Source: a virus
Length of the DNA stretch: 64,000 nucleotides
Virus record (IMG/VR): IMGVR_UViG_3300033141_003443
Span: 1-64,000 of that record
Reading direction: 5' to 3' (one strand)
How positions within the stretch are numbered: the first letter of the stretch is position 1; every line of letters begins with the position of its first letter. Shown in pieces: positions 17,619-24,181 of the stretch. A program made the position numbers and the translations under genes. The notes beneath the pieces are model-generated. The model did not search any database and was not told the DNA's origin. It worked only from the letters and a program-made list of their open reading frames with translations.

Positions 17619-18127
17619 TTGGATCTCCTTTGTTCATCATATTTAAACATTAAACCTTGTAATTCCAAAGTCCTACAGCTTGAAAGCCGTTTTAAAAGCT
17701 TTTGTTTAAAATTAACATTACTATATTCATTATGTAGGCTTCTTGCCCTTCGTTCAACCCAAATTGCATCAACGGATCGGCTTTTACCAAGATAAACAAA
17801 GAGACCATATTTTTTATTTGTTCTATCAATCCACTGTTTTGCGACCCCGACTAAACTTTCCGGAACGCATAAAGCAAATTTATTAGTCCGACCTATCGGC
17901 CAATGATCGTGCTTATTACAACCACATTCGACTTTTCTCTCTTCGCCGTTTAATAAGTCACTCTTGGTAACTTTTATTTCCACTTCCATTGTCCATTTAC
18001 CTGTATCCACCAAAATATCTGTAATAAAAAATCCACTATATATTTCATCCGCACAAATCCACTGTCTTTTGTATCGGAAGTAATCCATCAAACCATACTT
18101 TAGATGTAGGGAGGTAATTTTTTGCAT
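17609..18127 (-). CDS. PD-(D/E)XK nuclease-like protein (MmcB-like)
   Basis: 172 residues. The segment ADEIYSGFFITDILVDTGKW then MEVEIKVTKSDLL (about residues 26-60) fits the PD-(D/E)XK core: an early acidic residue, then E-x-K on the central strand. After it, HDHWPIGRTNKFALCVPESL and YGLFVYLGK resemble MmcB/DUF2161-type nucleases, a family linked to DNA repair. Activity is not proven. Basic C-terminal tail. Confidence 0.6.
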   Translation of the reverse strand: MQKITSLHLKYGLMDYFRYKRQWICADEIYSGFFITDILVDTGKWTMEVEIKVTKSDLLNGEERKVECGCNKHDHWPIGRTNKFALCVPESLVGVAKQWIDRTNKKYGLFVYLGKSRSVDAIWVERRARSLHNEYSNVNFKQKLLKRLSSCRTLELQGLMFKYDEQRRSKCL

Positions 18128-18427
18128 AAGTTTCTTTTAGGTTTAATTAATATTAGAAATGCCTAGTCTGACTATGCTTTTTTAACACAGAATAAACCAT
18201 AAACGATTGTATAACCCCATACTGTATGTGTCCGTATGCGACTGAGCTGATTGTTATACTACCCAAACCTGTTGGTGTTACGTGTCCCACGCCTCTCGCT
18301 TTAACCTTCAGGTATCCCGACGATTTGTTTATGGTATCAGACCACGCGCTACTCACCCGAATTTCTTGTATGTGATTCGAACTTATAAAGAGAGATAACC
18401 TCGGGCCTAAGCCTTGTCTGTCTGATG
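18128..18427 (-). other. 300-nt gap with long-range complementarity; no gene seen
   Basis: No ribosome site with a convincing frame. ACCATAAAC (18196-18204) is the exact complement of GTTTATGGT (18327-18335), extendable by a G.U and an A-U pair; inside lies CATAC-T-GTATG (18218-18228) and other small hairpins. It could be a small structured RNA or a decayed gene. A T-loop-like GTTCGAATC near 18380 lacks the flanking stem of a tRNA. Confidence 0.35.
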
Positions 18428-18916
18428 TTAACTCTCCTTAGCATGATGAATCGTTTGCTGAGAATCTAACCAAATGGCTGTATTAATCAATATTTGGTTT
18501 ACCTCATTGGAGTATTTGAATCTCTTTTGATTTATTTCAATACTTTTTAAAAGATTGCCGTCATTATGCCGCATAGAGGCCGCTTTCCAATCACAAATTA
18601 ATTCGATTAAATCAATTAATGTCATATCTTTAATACCATTAACATGATGTTCTGGATGATGGCGGTTGTTAGCGTGGTGATGTTCAACAGCCGGCTTTAA
18701 TTTTTTCATACACTTTTTATATTCTGTGGAACCATAAGTAATCCCTCGAAGCTCTTTAGTATACTTATCAAAAATCTCTATTTCCGGAGTTTGTAATTTG
18801 GTCTGATCGTGATGCTCTCCCCGGAATAAGATTTCTTTTACAACAGTATTCAAATAATTTCTTACAGTTTCCATGTGACGCATAGTTTTGAAAATTGAAA
18901 TTTCTTTAATTTTCAT
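18428..18916 (-). CDS. DUF5662-family protein
   Basis: 162 residues. ATG 18916 is chosen because GGAGG lies 8 nt upstream; the upstream in-frame TTG overlaps that box. Helical and His-rich: RGEHHDQTKLQTPE, AVEHHHANNRHHPEHH, DLIELICDWKAASMRH. This is the pattern of DUF5662, a helical bundle with HD-like spacing of His/Asp; metal-dependent phosphohydrolase activity is conceivable but unproven. Confidence 0.7.
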   Translation of the reverse strand: MKIKEISIFKTMRHMETVRNYLNTVVKEILFRGEHHDQTKLQTPEIEIFDKYTKELRGITYGSTEYKKCMKKLKPAVEHHHANNRHHPEHHVNGIKDMTLIDLIELICDWKAASMRHNDGNLLKSIEINQKRFKYSNEVNQILINTAIWLDSQQTIHHAKES

Positions 18917-19019
18917 TGACTTTTCCTCCAAGCTAACCGGAGAACATAGATAAAGCCTCCGTATTTGTGCTTTTTAAATTCACCCGGAATTCTTTTAAAA
19001 AAATTTATTATTTTTATAA

Positions 19020-19475
19020 TTAATTCCAATCAATTACCGTAACATTTGGACAGTATGTTTCAAGAATTGGCCTAACTTGTGACCACGCTAATTTACCACA
19101 ACCACAACCCACCTTTGGTATATACACAGGACGATTAATCCCGTAAGCAGTGCGTTCTTCCAATGTTTGAGGCTTTATGGCTCGATTCAAAAGTTGTGCG
19201 CTTCGAGTAATCAATTTTAAATCCGCAGGAGCCTTCCAATAATATTTAACGGGGAAAGTAATGATTGCTTGTTTATGAAAATACCCGGGAACATTTCCAA
19301 TAGTAGATAAATGCCAGCCCAATAAAAGGGGAAACTTTGGATATTTTTGTTTTGTTTGAAGAGCTAAACCTCGCCCCATGACAGCTTTGCCTTGCTTCGT
19401 AATAAACCCATTGGTCGGAACTACAACATATCCTTTTAGGTGGTATTCCCAAATGTTACCTTTAATTATCCGCAT
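19020..19475 (-). CDS. Macrodomain protein (ADP-ribose-1''-phosphatase-like)
   Basis: 151 residues, a single macro domain. Key motifs: VVVPTNGFITKQGKAVMGRGLALQ (residues about 17-40, ADP-ribose-binding loop) and VYIPKVGCGCGKLAW (the second substrate loop). Related Poa1p-type domains hydrolyse ADP-ribose-1''-phosphate or remove ADP-ribose. In a phage this could recycle tRNA-repair by-products or counter ADP-ribose-based defence; both are inferences. Its start overlaps the zinc-ribbon miniprotein by 14 nt. Confidence 0.8.
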   Translation of the reverse strand: MRIIKGNIWEYHLKGYVVVPTNGFITKQGKAVMGRGLALQTKQKYPKFPLLLGWHLSTIGNVPGYFHKQAIITFPVKYYWKAPADLKLITRSAQLLNRAIKPQTLEERTAYGINRPVYIPKVGCGCGKLAWSQVRPILETYCPNVTVIDWN

Positions 19476-19629
19476 CTTTAAACTCCTGCTTAAGTTTATT
19501 AAAAAAATTAGTCATAAAATTAATGGAATTATTCTTAACTGATAAACTTCGAATATCTTGTTTACAAATATAACAATAGGTTCCAAGAATATACCCTCCG
19601 CATAAAGGACAAATATGTGCCTCAGTCAT
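19462..19629 (-). CDS. Zinc-ribbon small protein (55 aa)
   Basis: ATG 19629 to TAA 19462. Two knuckles, CPLC (7-10) and CYIC (19-22), make a compact zinc ribbon, then a helical tail ending DADN. Start lies just after the exonuclease gene and the end overlaps the macrodomain start, giving a continuous coupled unit. Confidence 0.65.
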   Translation of the reverse strand: MTEAHICPLCGGYILGTYCYICKQDIRSLSVKNNSINFMTNFFNKLKQEFKDADN

Positions 19630-19631
19630 CT

Positions 19632-20165
19632 TTAAAACTCCTGTAACATTCTTCGATAAATAAGAAAAGTATTTCTAGCGTCATCACATGCTTGATGTTT
19701 CTTACCTTTGAATTCCATATTAAATTTTATTAGGGCTTTGGATAAGCCTGCCTGATATTGTTGATTACGGGCAAACCTTAAAGAAACAAAAATAGTTTTC
19801 GCGTCAATCCAGCGTCTTCCAAATAAGTAAATTTCATCATCTGAATAATTTAATTGTTTTTTAAGTTCAATAGAATCACCACCGCCCCAGCATAAACAAT
19901 TCCGGAAACATTCATGACGTTTGTGCATTTGGGTTAATTGTTCATATGCTTGTTCAAGACTAATTCCCCGATCTGTATCTTTTTGTCGAATTCCCGTAAG
20001 ATTTATGATATATTCACTAATTTGTTCATCAACCTTAATATGAGCGGAATATTCTTCTAAGATTTCCCCGGAATCCAAATTACCTACAACAGCCCCAACC
20101 TGAATAATTGATCCAGAGGGCTGATTGTGTTCCAAATCTAAGGCTATAAAATTACGATTAATCAT
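19632..20165 (-). CDS. DEDDh 3'-5' exonuclease (DnaQ/RNase T-like)
   Basis: 177 residues. Exo I motif ALDLEHNQ (D-x-E, residues 9-11), a middle Asp in the Exo II region, and Exo III HQACDDARNTFLIYR with the H-x4-D spacing of the DEDDh subfamily. Such enzymes trim DNA or RNA 3' ends; the phage's PolA-type polymerase already carries its own exonuclease, so this one may act in repair or RNA processing. It overlaps the start of the upstream hydrolase stop by four bases. Confidence 0.8.
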   Translation of the reverse strand: MINRNFIALDLEHNQPSGSIIQVGAVVGNLDSGEILEEYSAHIKVDEQISEYIINLTGIRQKDTDRGISLEQAYEQLTQMHKRHECFRNCLCWGGGDSIELKKQLNYSDDEIYLFGRRWIDAKTIFVSLRFARNQQYQAGLSKALIKFNMEFKGKKHQACDDARNTFLIYRRMLQEF

Positions 20166-20737
20166 TTTTTATAAACCAACATATATTCTGAACTCTGAAG
20201 TAAGTACAAATAAAGGAGATGTGTTGTTAGCTCAGTATGCGTTTTTGTACCGAAGGTCACACATAAAACTTCTTTGTACCAGTAAGCAACCCGATTAATA
20301 CAAATCTCGGCCCGGGGCCATTCCAAATAACGACCAAAAAGCTGAATCCCCGTCAACCATGTTAAGGTCTTACCAAGGATATTTAATACATCATATCCCC
20401 GGCCAATATCTTCAAGAGCGATTGTTTTCAAAGTCTGTAATTGTTCACTTGTTAAATTCCTTTTACGAAAGATAATCTGGTGAGTCTTTGGATTCCAATC
20501 AGCCAGTTCTACCTTAGTCTGTTGTTCGATAATATCCGTCTTACCCGTGAAACCACTAAAACCGTTATTAATTATCATAGCAACATGATAATAGTTTACT
20601 ATGTCCTGTTTTCGAATAATCGCCCGCCAAAGATACTGGTACCATGTTGGGGCGGTCATAAAAAATTTAACAATCTTTGCAGCAGTTTTATTCGAGTCCT
20701 CTAAAATAATATCACCTATCTGAGGCACATAATCCAT
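20162..20737 (-). CDS. Permuted papain-fold (NlpC/P60, YiiX-like) hydrolase
   Basis: 191 residues. Starts with PQIGDIILED, the usual first strand of YiiX-type proteins, then NYYHVAMIIN with the catalytic His placed before the Cys, and later RAEICINRVAYWY with the candidate catalytic Cys. The order His-then-Cys marks the circularly permuted NlpC/P60 fold. Substrate could be a peptide, lipid or peptidoglycan amide; no signal peptide is seen. A lysis role is possible but not supported by neighbours. Confidence 0.65.
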   Translation of the reverse strand: MDYVPQIGDIILEDSNKTAAKIVKFFMTAPTWYQYLWRAIIRKQDIVNYYHVAMIINNGFSGFTGKTDIIEQQTKVELADWNPKTHQIIFRKRNLTSEQLQTLKTIALEDIGRGYDVLNILGKTLTWLTGIQLFGRYLEWPRAEICINRVAYWYKEVLCVTFGTKTHTELTTHLLYLYLLQSSEYMLVYKK

Positions 20738-20837
20738 GATCTCTCCTTTGTTCTTTTCCGCATACCGGGCAAATGATCTCTCCGGCAGAGATTAAAGAAT
20801 CACAATGAATACAGGTTGTGGTTTCATTTTCCATCAT
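20712..20837 (-). CDS. Zinc-ribbon miniprotein (41 aa)
   Basis: ATG 20837 to TGA 20712. CIHC and CPVC knuckles 11 residues apart. The C-terminus overlaps the first 26 bases of the hydrolase gene, whose ribosome site (AAAGGAGAG) lies inside it. Compact metal-binding module; role unknown. Confidence 0.55.
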   Translation of the reverse strand: MMENETTTCIHCDSLISAGEIICPVCGKEQRRDHGLCASDR

Positions 20838-20991
20838 TTAAACTCTTTTTAAATTTTTCCAAAACTCGATTTTTTATAAAAAAGGACATTGAATAATCTG
20901 TATTCTTTTTTACTTCCTTGTTATCTAAATATAATGTTAATTTTCCCTTTTCAGAAACCAGAACAAAATGAATAATAGGTATTTTTGCCAT
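20824..20991 (-). CDS. Hypothetical protein (55 aa)
   Basis: ATG 20991, with GGAG about 10 nt upstream, to TGA 20824. Beta-hairpin-like start (IPIIHFVLVSEKGKLTLYL) then a basic helix. The end overlaps the next gene by 14 nt. No family recognised; accepted because of ribosome site and tiling. Confidence 0.5.
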   Translation of the reverse strand: MAKIPIIHFVLVSEKGKLTLYLDNKEVKKNTDYSMSFFIKNRVLEKFKKSLNDGK

Positions 20992-21005
20992 AACCCAATC
21001 TCCTG

Positions 21006-21230
21006 TTAATTATCTTTACAGTGTAAAAATTGATAAACAATATTATCTAAAGTTTCTTTATTGCGATTATGACACATCAATAAATGTAATGCCGTATCTA
21101 TTGAATCCACTTGAAGTATTAACGCATAAATTCTTTCTGTTGAAGCCAGATTAAAATACACATGAATCGCTTTTGAAATTTGTTTTAATTCTGTACGTGT
21201 AAACTTAAAGAGTATTTTTCTTTCATTCAT
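21006..21230 (-). CDS. Hypothetical protein
   Basis: 74 residues, helical (TRTELKQISKAIHVYF, IDTALHLLMCHNRNKETLDNIV). No known motif. Part of a run of small accessory genes between the HldE-like kinase and the hydrolase. Confidence 0.55.
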   Translation of the reverse strand: MNERKILFKFTRTELKQISKAIHVYFNLASTERIYALILQVDSIDTALHLLMCHNRNKETLDNIVYQFLHCKDN

Positions 21231-21257
21231 AATAAATAGACAGAGAGTCTTTGGTTG

Positions 21258-21380
21258 TTAATTAATTTTTTCTATCGTTTTACCTTCAGCATTAAGTAAA
21301 TAAACAATTTTATTTGTATAAATTGTTTGAGTAGACCTTTTATTTTCAGGGACAATTTTAATCATTACTCGATATTTCAT
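21258..21380 (-). CDS. Hypothetical protein (40 aa)
   Basis: ATG 21380 to TAA 21258, overlapping the upstream stop as TAATG. Short beta-rich basic sequence (KYRVMIKIVPENKRSTQ). Coding is supported only by the start/stop overlap and tiling. Confidence 0.4.
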   Translation of the reverse strand: MKYRVMIKIVPENKRSTQTIYTNKIVYLLNAEGKTIEKIN

Positions 21381-21559
21381 AATAAGTTCATCCCATCATT
21401 TGAAAGCGCGACCATAACTATTACCGGATTTTCTTCGGCAGAGATACCCACACTTAAGGTTGTTGGCGAAACGGACGCCCCTAAATAACCATATTTTAAT
21501 ACGAGGGCCAAGAGCTCCTGTTCAAATGCTTTGGTTTTTCCATCTTTCTTTTTAGGCAT
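21377..21559 (-). CDS. Hypothetical protein (60 aa)
   Basis: Starts MPKKKDGKTKAFEQELLALVLKYG, a basic helix, then a serine/threonine-rich strand (SPTTLSVGISAEENP). No family recognised. Lies in the small-gene run downstream of the kinase. Confidence 0.5.
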   Translation of the reverse strand: MPKKKDGKTKAFEQELLALVLKYGYLGASVSPTTLSVGISAEENPVIVMVALSNDGMNLL

Positions 21560-21568
21560 AATAAAATC

Positions 21569-21820
21569 CTATTCTTGAGTCGTTAATTCTTTAATAACTT
21601 TTGCCAGAAGAATTTCTCGGGCCTCTTTTATTTTTACGGTATCTCGGATATTCTCAGGTGCAATATACTGAAGGGTTCCATAAAAGAGTCCTTGATAAGC
21701 TGCTTCCAAAATATAAAATCCACCTAAACAAGTTTGAGGAAACTTTTTAACCCGTTTTCCTTTACTGTTTATATAAAGCAAACCCTCTTCCAAAATATTA
21801 ATATCTTTTTTTAAGAGCAT
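21569..21820 (-). CDS. Hypothetical protein (83 aa)
   Basis: Overlaps the end of the kinase gene by 10 nt and is probably co-translated. N-terminal LLKKDINILEEGLLYINSKG, C-terminal helix KIKEAREILLAKVIKEL. No known motif. Confidence 0.55.
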   Translation of the reverse strand: MLLKKDINILEEGLLYINSKGKRVKKFPQTCLGGFYILEAAYQGLFYGTLQYIAPENIRDTVKIKEAREILLAKVIKELTTQE

Positions 21821-22809
21821 AATTCCTCCGGTGTTACTACCGCTGTACCCATTTTGGAAACGACTATGCCAGCAGCTTTGTTAGCGAGTTTCGCTGCATC
21901 TAAGGGTTTCATTCTCACGGATAAAGCTAAGGTATAAACCGCAATAACAGTATCTCCCGCTCCGGTGACATCAACAATATCTTGTTTTTCCGCAGATAAA
22001 TGATTAACCCCATCATCTGAGAATAGGCATACACCTTGAGAGCTCATTGTTATCAAAAGTGTTTCTAACTCATAAGTCGTTCGTATAACCGCACCACGAA
22101 ATTTAAGTTGATTTATTTCATGTGAATATTTATCCTTGCCTAAAATAGCAAATTCGGTAAGATTTGGGGTTATTGCAGTAAAATGCCGGAATAATTCCAA
22201 ATCTGTTTTATGCGTATCTGCCGTAACAATCTTCTTATATTGCTTCTGTAAACAACTTATATGTTGTAAAAGCTCAGGATATACAACCCCTTTGTTGTAA
22301 TCTGAAATAATAATAGCATCAAAATATCTCATATGTCTATCCAAGTTTGCATGAAGAGCCTCTTTAAATTCAAGATTCTCTTCAACAGATGTTTTATTCT
22401 CATAATCAACCCTGAGTAATTGATGATTCTCTGAAATAAACCGAGTTTTGATACTGGTTGGAACAGTTGTGTCTTTCATTAAGAGATCAATATTAATCTT
22501 TGATAAACTCAACAAATTCTTAATAACTAAGCCCGCCGGATCATCTCCAATACGCCCAATAAGCCAAACCTTTGCTCCAAGACTACTGAGGTTTCTTGCA
22601 ACATTAGTGGCCCCACCTAACCGATAATACTGTTTCTTTTTATCAAGGATTGGAATTGGCGCTTCGGGCGAGACTCGTGTTACCGAGCCTTCGATATATT
22701 CATCTAAGATCACATCTCCAATCACCAAAATTTTTTGATTAGAAAAATCAATCAGATGTCGTTTCTTATACCTTATCATAGCTTTTTTATGTTTTTGCAT
22801 ATCACACAT
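21811..22809 (-). CDS. hldE-like: HldE-type heptose-7-phosphate kinase domain (PfkB family)
   Basis: 332 residues, the size of the isolated N-terminal domain of HldE/RfaE. ILVIGDVILDEYIEG, RVSPEAPIPIL, LGGATNVARNLSSLGAKV and IGRIGDDPAG are hallmark HldE segments; IISDYNKGVV matches the DYxKG motif, and VDVTGAGDTVIA carries the catalytic Asp of PfkB kinases. HldE phosphorylates D-glycero-D-manno-heptose-7-phosphate at C1 on the way to ADP-heptose. The adenylyltransferase domain is missing. It follows the DGK-motif gene directly (TAAATG) and is driven by the promoter at 23054. Confidence 0.85.
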   Translation of the reverse strand: MCDMQKHKKAMIRYKKRHLIDFSNQKILVIGDVILDEYIEGSVTRVSPEAPIPILDKKKQYYRLGGATNVARNLSSLGAKVWLIGRIGDDPAGLVIKNLLSLSKINIDLLMKDTTVPTSIKTRFISENHQLLRVDYENKTSVEENLEFKEALHANLDRHMRYFDAIIISDYNKGVVYPELLQHISCLQKQYKKIVTADTHKTDLELFRHFTAITPNLTEFAILGKDKYSHEINQLKFRGAVIRTTYELETLLITMSSQGVCLFSDDGVNHLSAEKQDIVDVTGAGDTVIAVYTLALSVRMKPLDAAKLANKAAGIVVSKMGTAVVTPEELCS

Positions 22810-23043
22810 TTATTTTCTCATTTCCTTTTCATAATAGTCAGAGTCTTTATTTAAGCGGGATTTCCCGTCTTTATTCATATTCCAAGGATCAGAAACCTCT
22901 TTCATAATCGGTAAGATTTCCTTATCCTGTTCTAAGGCTACTTTAGATTTTCGTCTTAATCTTCGATTATTTTTCCGCTTATCGAATTTTTCACTATCCC
23001 CACCATGACCAGAAAAGGGACGGTTTTTTCTTGACCTACTCAT
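22810..23043 (-). CDS. Basic conserved phage protein
   Basis: 77 residues. N-terminal MSRSRKNRPFSGHGGDSEK and NNRRLRRKSK, then EVSDPWNMNKDGKSR. The combination of an SRS-RK start, NRRLRR and a W-x-x-x-KDGK segment recalls a small basic phage protein of unknown role. First gene of the kinase operon, 10 nt downstream of the -10 box, so its leader is extremely short. Confidence 0.6.
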   Translation of the reverse strand: MSRSRKNRPFSGHGGDSEKFDKRKNNRRLRRKSKVALEQDKEILPIMKEVSDPWNMNKDGKSRLNKDSDYYEKEMRK

Positions 23044-23053
23044 GTCTTCTCCA

Positions 23054-23082
23054 AGTATACCATATTAATTTTGATTTGTCAA
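23054..23082 (-). promoter_or_regulatory. Sigma70-type promoter (extended -10)
   Basis: Minus strand: TTGACA (23077-23082), 17-bp spacer ending AATATGG, TATACT (23054-23059) with extended -10 TGG. It overlaps the stop region of the winged-helix gene and drives the basic-protein/HldE-like unit. Same class as those at 34415, 37006, 51631, 56509 and 61845. Confidence 0.85.
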
Positions 23083-23345
23083 GAAATATCTTTGGCAACT
23101 CGCCAAGCAATTGCCTGACGGCCCTCTTTCTTAACATAAGCCTTTTTGACTAAGCCTTTACCTCTAAGTTCTTTGACCCTCGGAGTAACACAATTAATTG
23201 GCAGTCCGGTAAGGTGGGCTATCTCCAAATTGGTTACCGGAAAAGGATGGTTAATTAAGGCTTTCATAACCTGTGCTTGTTGCTTATTAATCTTTCCGGT
23301 TTTAATTAAGTCTTCATATGATATAAAAAACGTATTTTGTAACAT
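23079..23345 (-). CDS. Winged-helix DNA-binding regulator
   Basis: 88 residues. Residues about 15-80 form a winged helix: KINKQQAQVMKALINHPFPV (helix 1), TNLEIAHLTGLPINCVTPRV (helix-turn-helix), KELRGKGLVKKAY and a wing ending QAIAWRV. MarR/ArsR-like size. It has a strong ribosome site (TAGGAGG) and an inverted repeat overlapping its promoter, which suggests autoregulation. Confidence 0.75.
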   Translation of the reverse strand: MLQNTFFISYEDLIKTGKINKQQAQVMKALINHPFPVTNLEIAHLTGLPINCVTPRVKELRGKGLVKKAYVKKEGRQAIAWRVAKDIS

Positions 23346-23357
23346 TTGATTCCTCCT

Positions 23358-23387
23358 ATTATGTGTTATAATTGACGTTTAAGTCAA
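23358..23387 (-). promoter_or_regulatory. Promoter with operator-like inverted repeat
   Basis: Minus strand: TTGACT (23382-23387), 18-bp spacer, CATAAT (23358-23363), weaker than the other promoters. The -35 lies within TTGAC-GTTTAA-GTCAA (plus 23372-23387), a 5-bp inverted repeat that could be the site for the winged-helix protein encoded just downstream. Overlaps the stop of the cupin gene. Confidence 0.45.
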
Positions 23388-23822
23388 CTTTGACTTATAT
23401 TCACCCGGGTTTAATTTCCGGGACTCTGTAATACGGTAACTGTCTTCATCTTTATGCGTCGTTGAAATCTCAAGAATTTTAGAAGCAAAAGTTCGAGAAC
23501 GGAATTTATGAGCAAGATATGGTTTGATTCTTATTTGATCTTTGTGTTTTAAAACTCTCATCTTTATTTTGGTTAAGTCAATTGAGGCTGTGGCTTGGAG
23601 AATATTTCCCTTCACTGACCATTTACTATCAGCAGATTTCCTTAAATCAAGATAGTATAATTCTACCTCGCCACAAAGAATATAAAATGTTTCATCTTTT
23701 TTAATATGATAGTGTAAACTGCACTCATAACCGCTATTTAGATTGAGATATTTTGAACAGTAGAATTCAGTATTTATTAACCAATCTTCACTACCCCAGA
23801 TTTTTTCAACATGGTTAATCAT
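23379..23822 (-). CDS. Cupin domain protein (sugar-phosphate isomerase-like)
   Basis: 147 residues, one cupin barrel. EKIWGSEDWLINTEFYCSK opens like mannose-6-phosphate isomerase-type cupins; motif 1 CSLHYHIKKDETFYILCGEVEL carries the two His and the Glu of the metal site; motif 2 is IKPYLAHKFRS; near the end STTHKDEDSYRI is typical of LPS-sugar cupins. With the HldE-like kinase nearby a role in phage-modified sugar metabolism is plausible. Confidence 0.75.
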   Translation of the reverse strand: MINHVEKIWGSEDWLINTEFYCSKYLNLNSGYECSLHYHIKKDETFYILCGEVELYYLDLRKSADSKWSVKGNILQATASIDLTKIKMRVLKHKDQIRIKPYLAHKFRSRTFASKILEISTTHKDEDSYRITESRKLNPGEYKSKLT

Positions 23823-23965
23823 TGATCTTCTCCTTTACTCCAATTTCTTAGAATGTTTTCTGCTTCATGAATAACACCCGAAGATTTTGATAATGTTCCC
23901 GTTATGAATAATCGGTAATATACTGGTATTAATAGGATTGAAATTATAAAGATAATCCAGATCAT
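23819..23965 (-). CDS. Single-pass membrane protein (48 aa)
   Basis: ATG 23965 to TGA 23819, with ATGA-type overlaps on both sides. Residues 2-22 (IWIIFIISILLIPVYYRLFI) form one transmembrane helix, followed by a polar tail. Function unknown; size and topology would fit a toxin-like or antiholin-like peptide, but nothing nearby supports that. Confidence 0.55.
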   Translation of the reverse strand: MIWIIFIISILLIPVYYRLFITGTLSKSSGVIHEAENILRNWSKGEDQ

Positions 23966-24177
23966 GTTAATTCTTTTTTAATCATAGCATTTATTACTTC
24001 AAGAGTTTTCTTACAATAAATCTGAATGGCTTGAATTTTATGTCTATCTGAATCGAAAGTTTGAGTAATCGTTAGTATGTGTTTCATTGGTTGTACGCAG
24101 GCCGCATCTAAACTCTTTGTAAGAGCATTTTTCATCTTTGGTGTAATTTTTACTGACACGCCTAAATCTTTTCCCAT
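23962..24177 (-). CDS. Hypothetical protein
   Basis: 71 residues, helical and basic (KITPKMKNALTKSLDAACV, IQAIQIYCKKTLEVINAMIKK). Lies directly downstream of the primase-helicase in the same direction with a 4-nt gap. No family recognised. Confidence 0.5.
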   Translation of the reverse strand: MGKDLGVSVKITPKMKNALTKSLDAACVQPMKHILTITQTFDSDRHKIQAIQIYCKKTLEVINAMIKKELT

Positions 24178-24181
24178 TAGA

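Noticed and set aside
18153-18356. 67-codon GTG frame on the minus strand
   Set aside because: GTG without good ribosome site, no conserved pattern, and the interval carries long-range complementarity instead.
18366-18395. tRNA suggested by GTTCGAATC
   Set aside because: The flanking bases do not form the 5-bp T-stem on either strand and no acceptor or anticodon stem was found.
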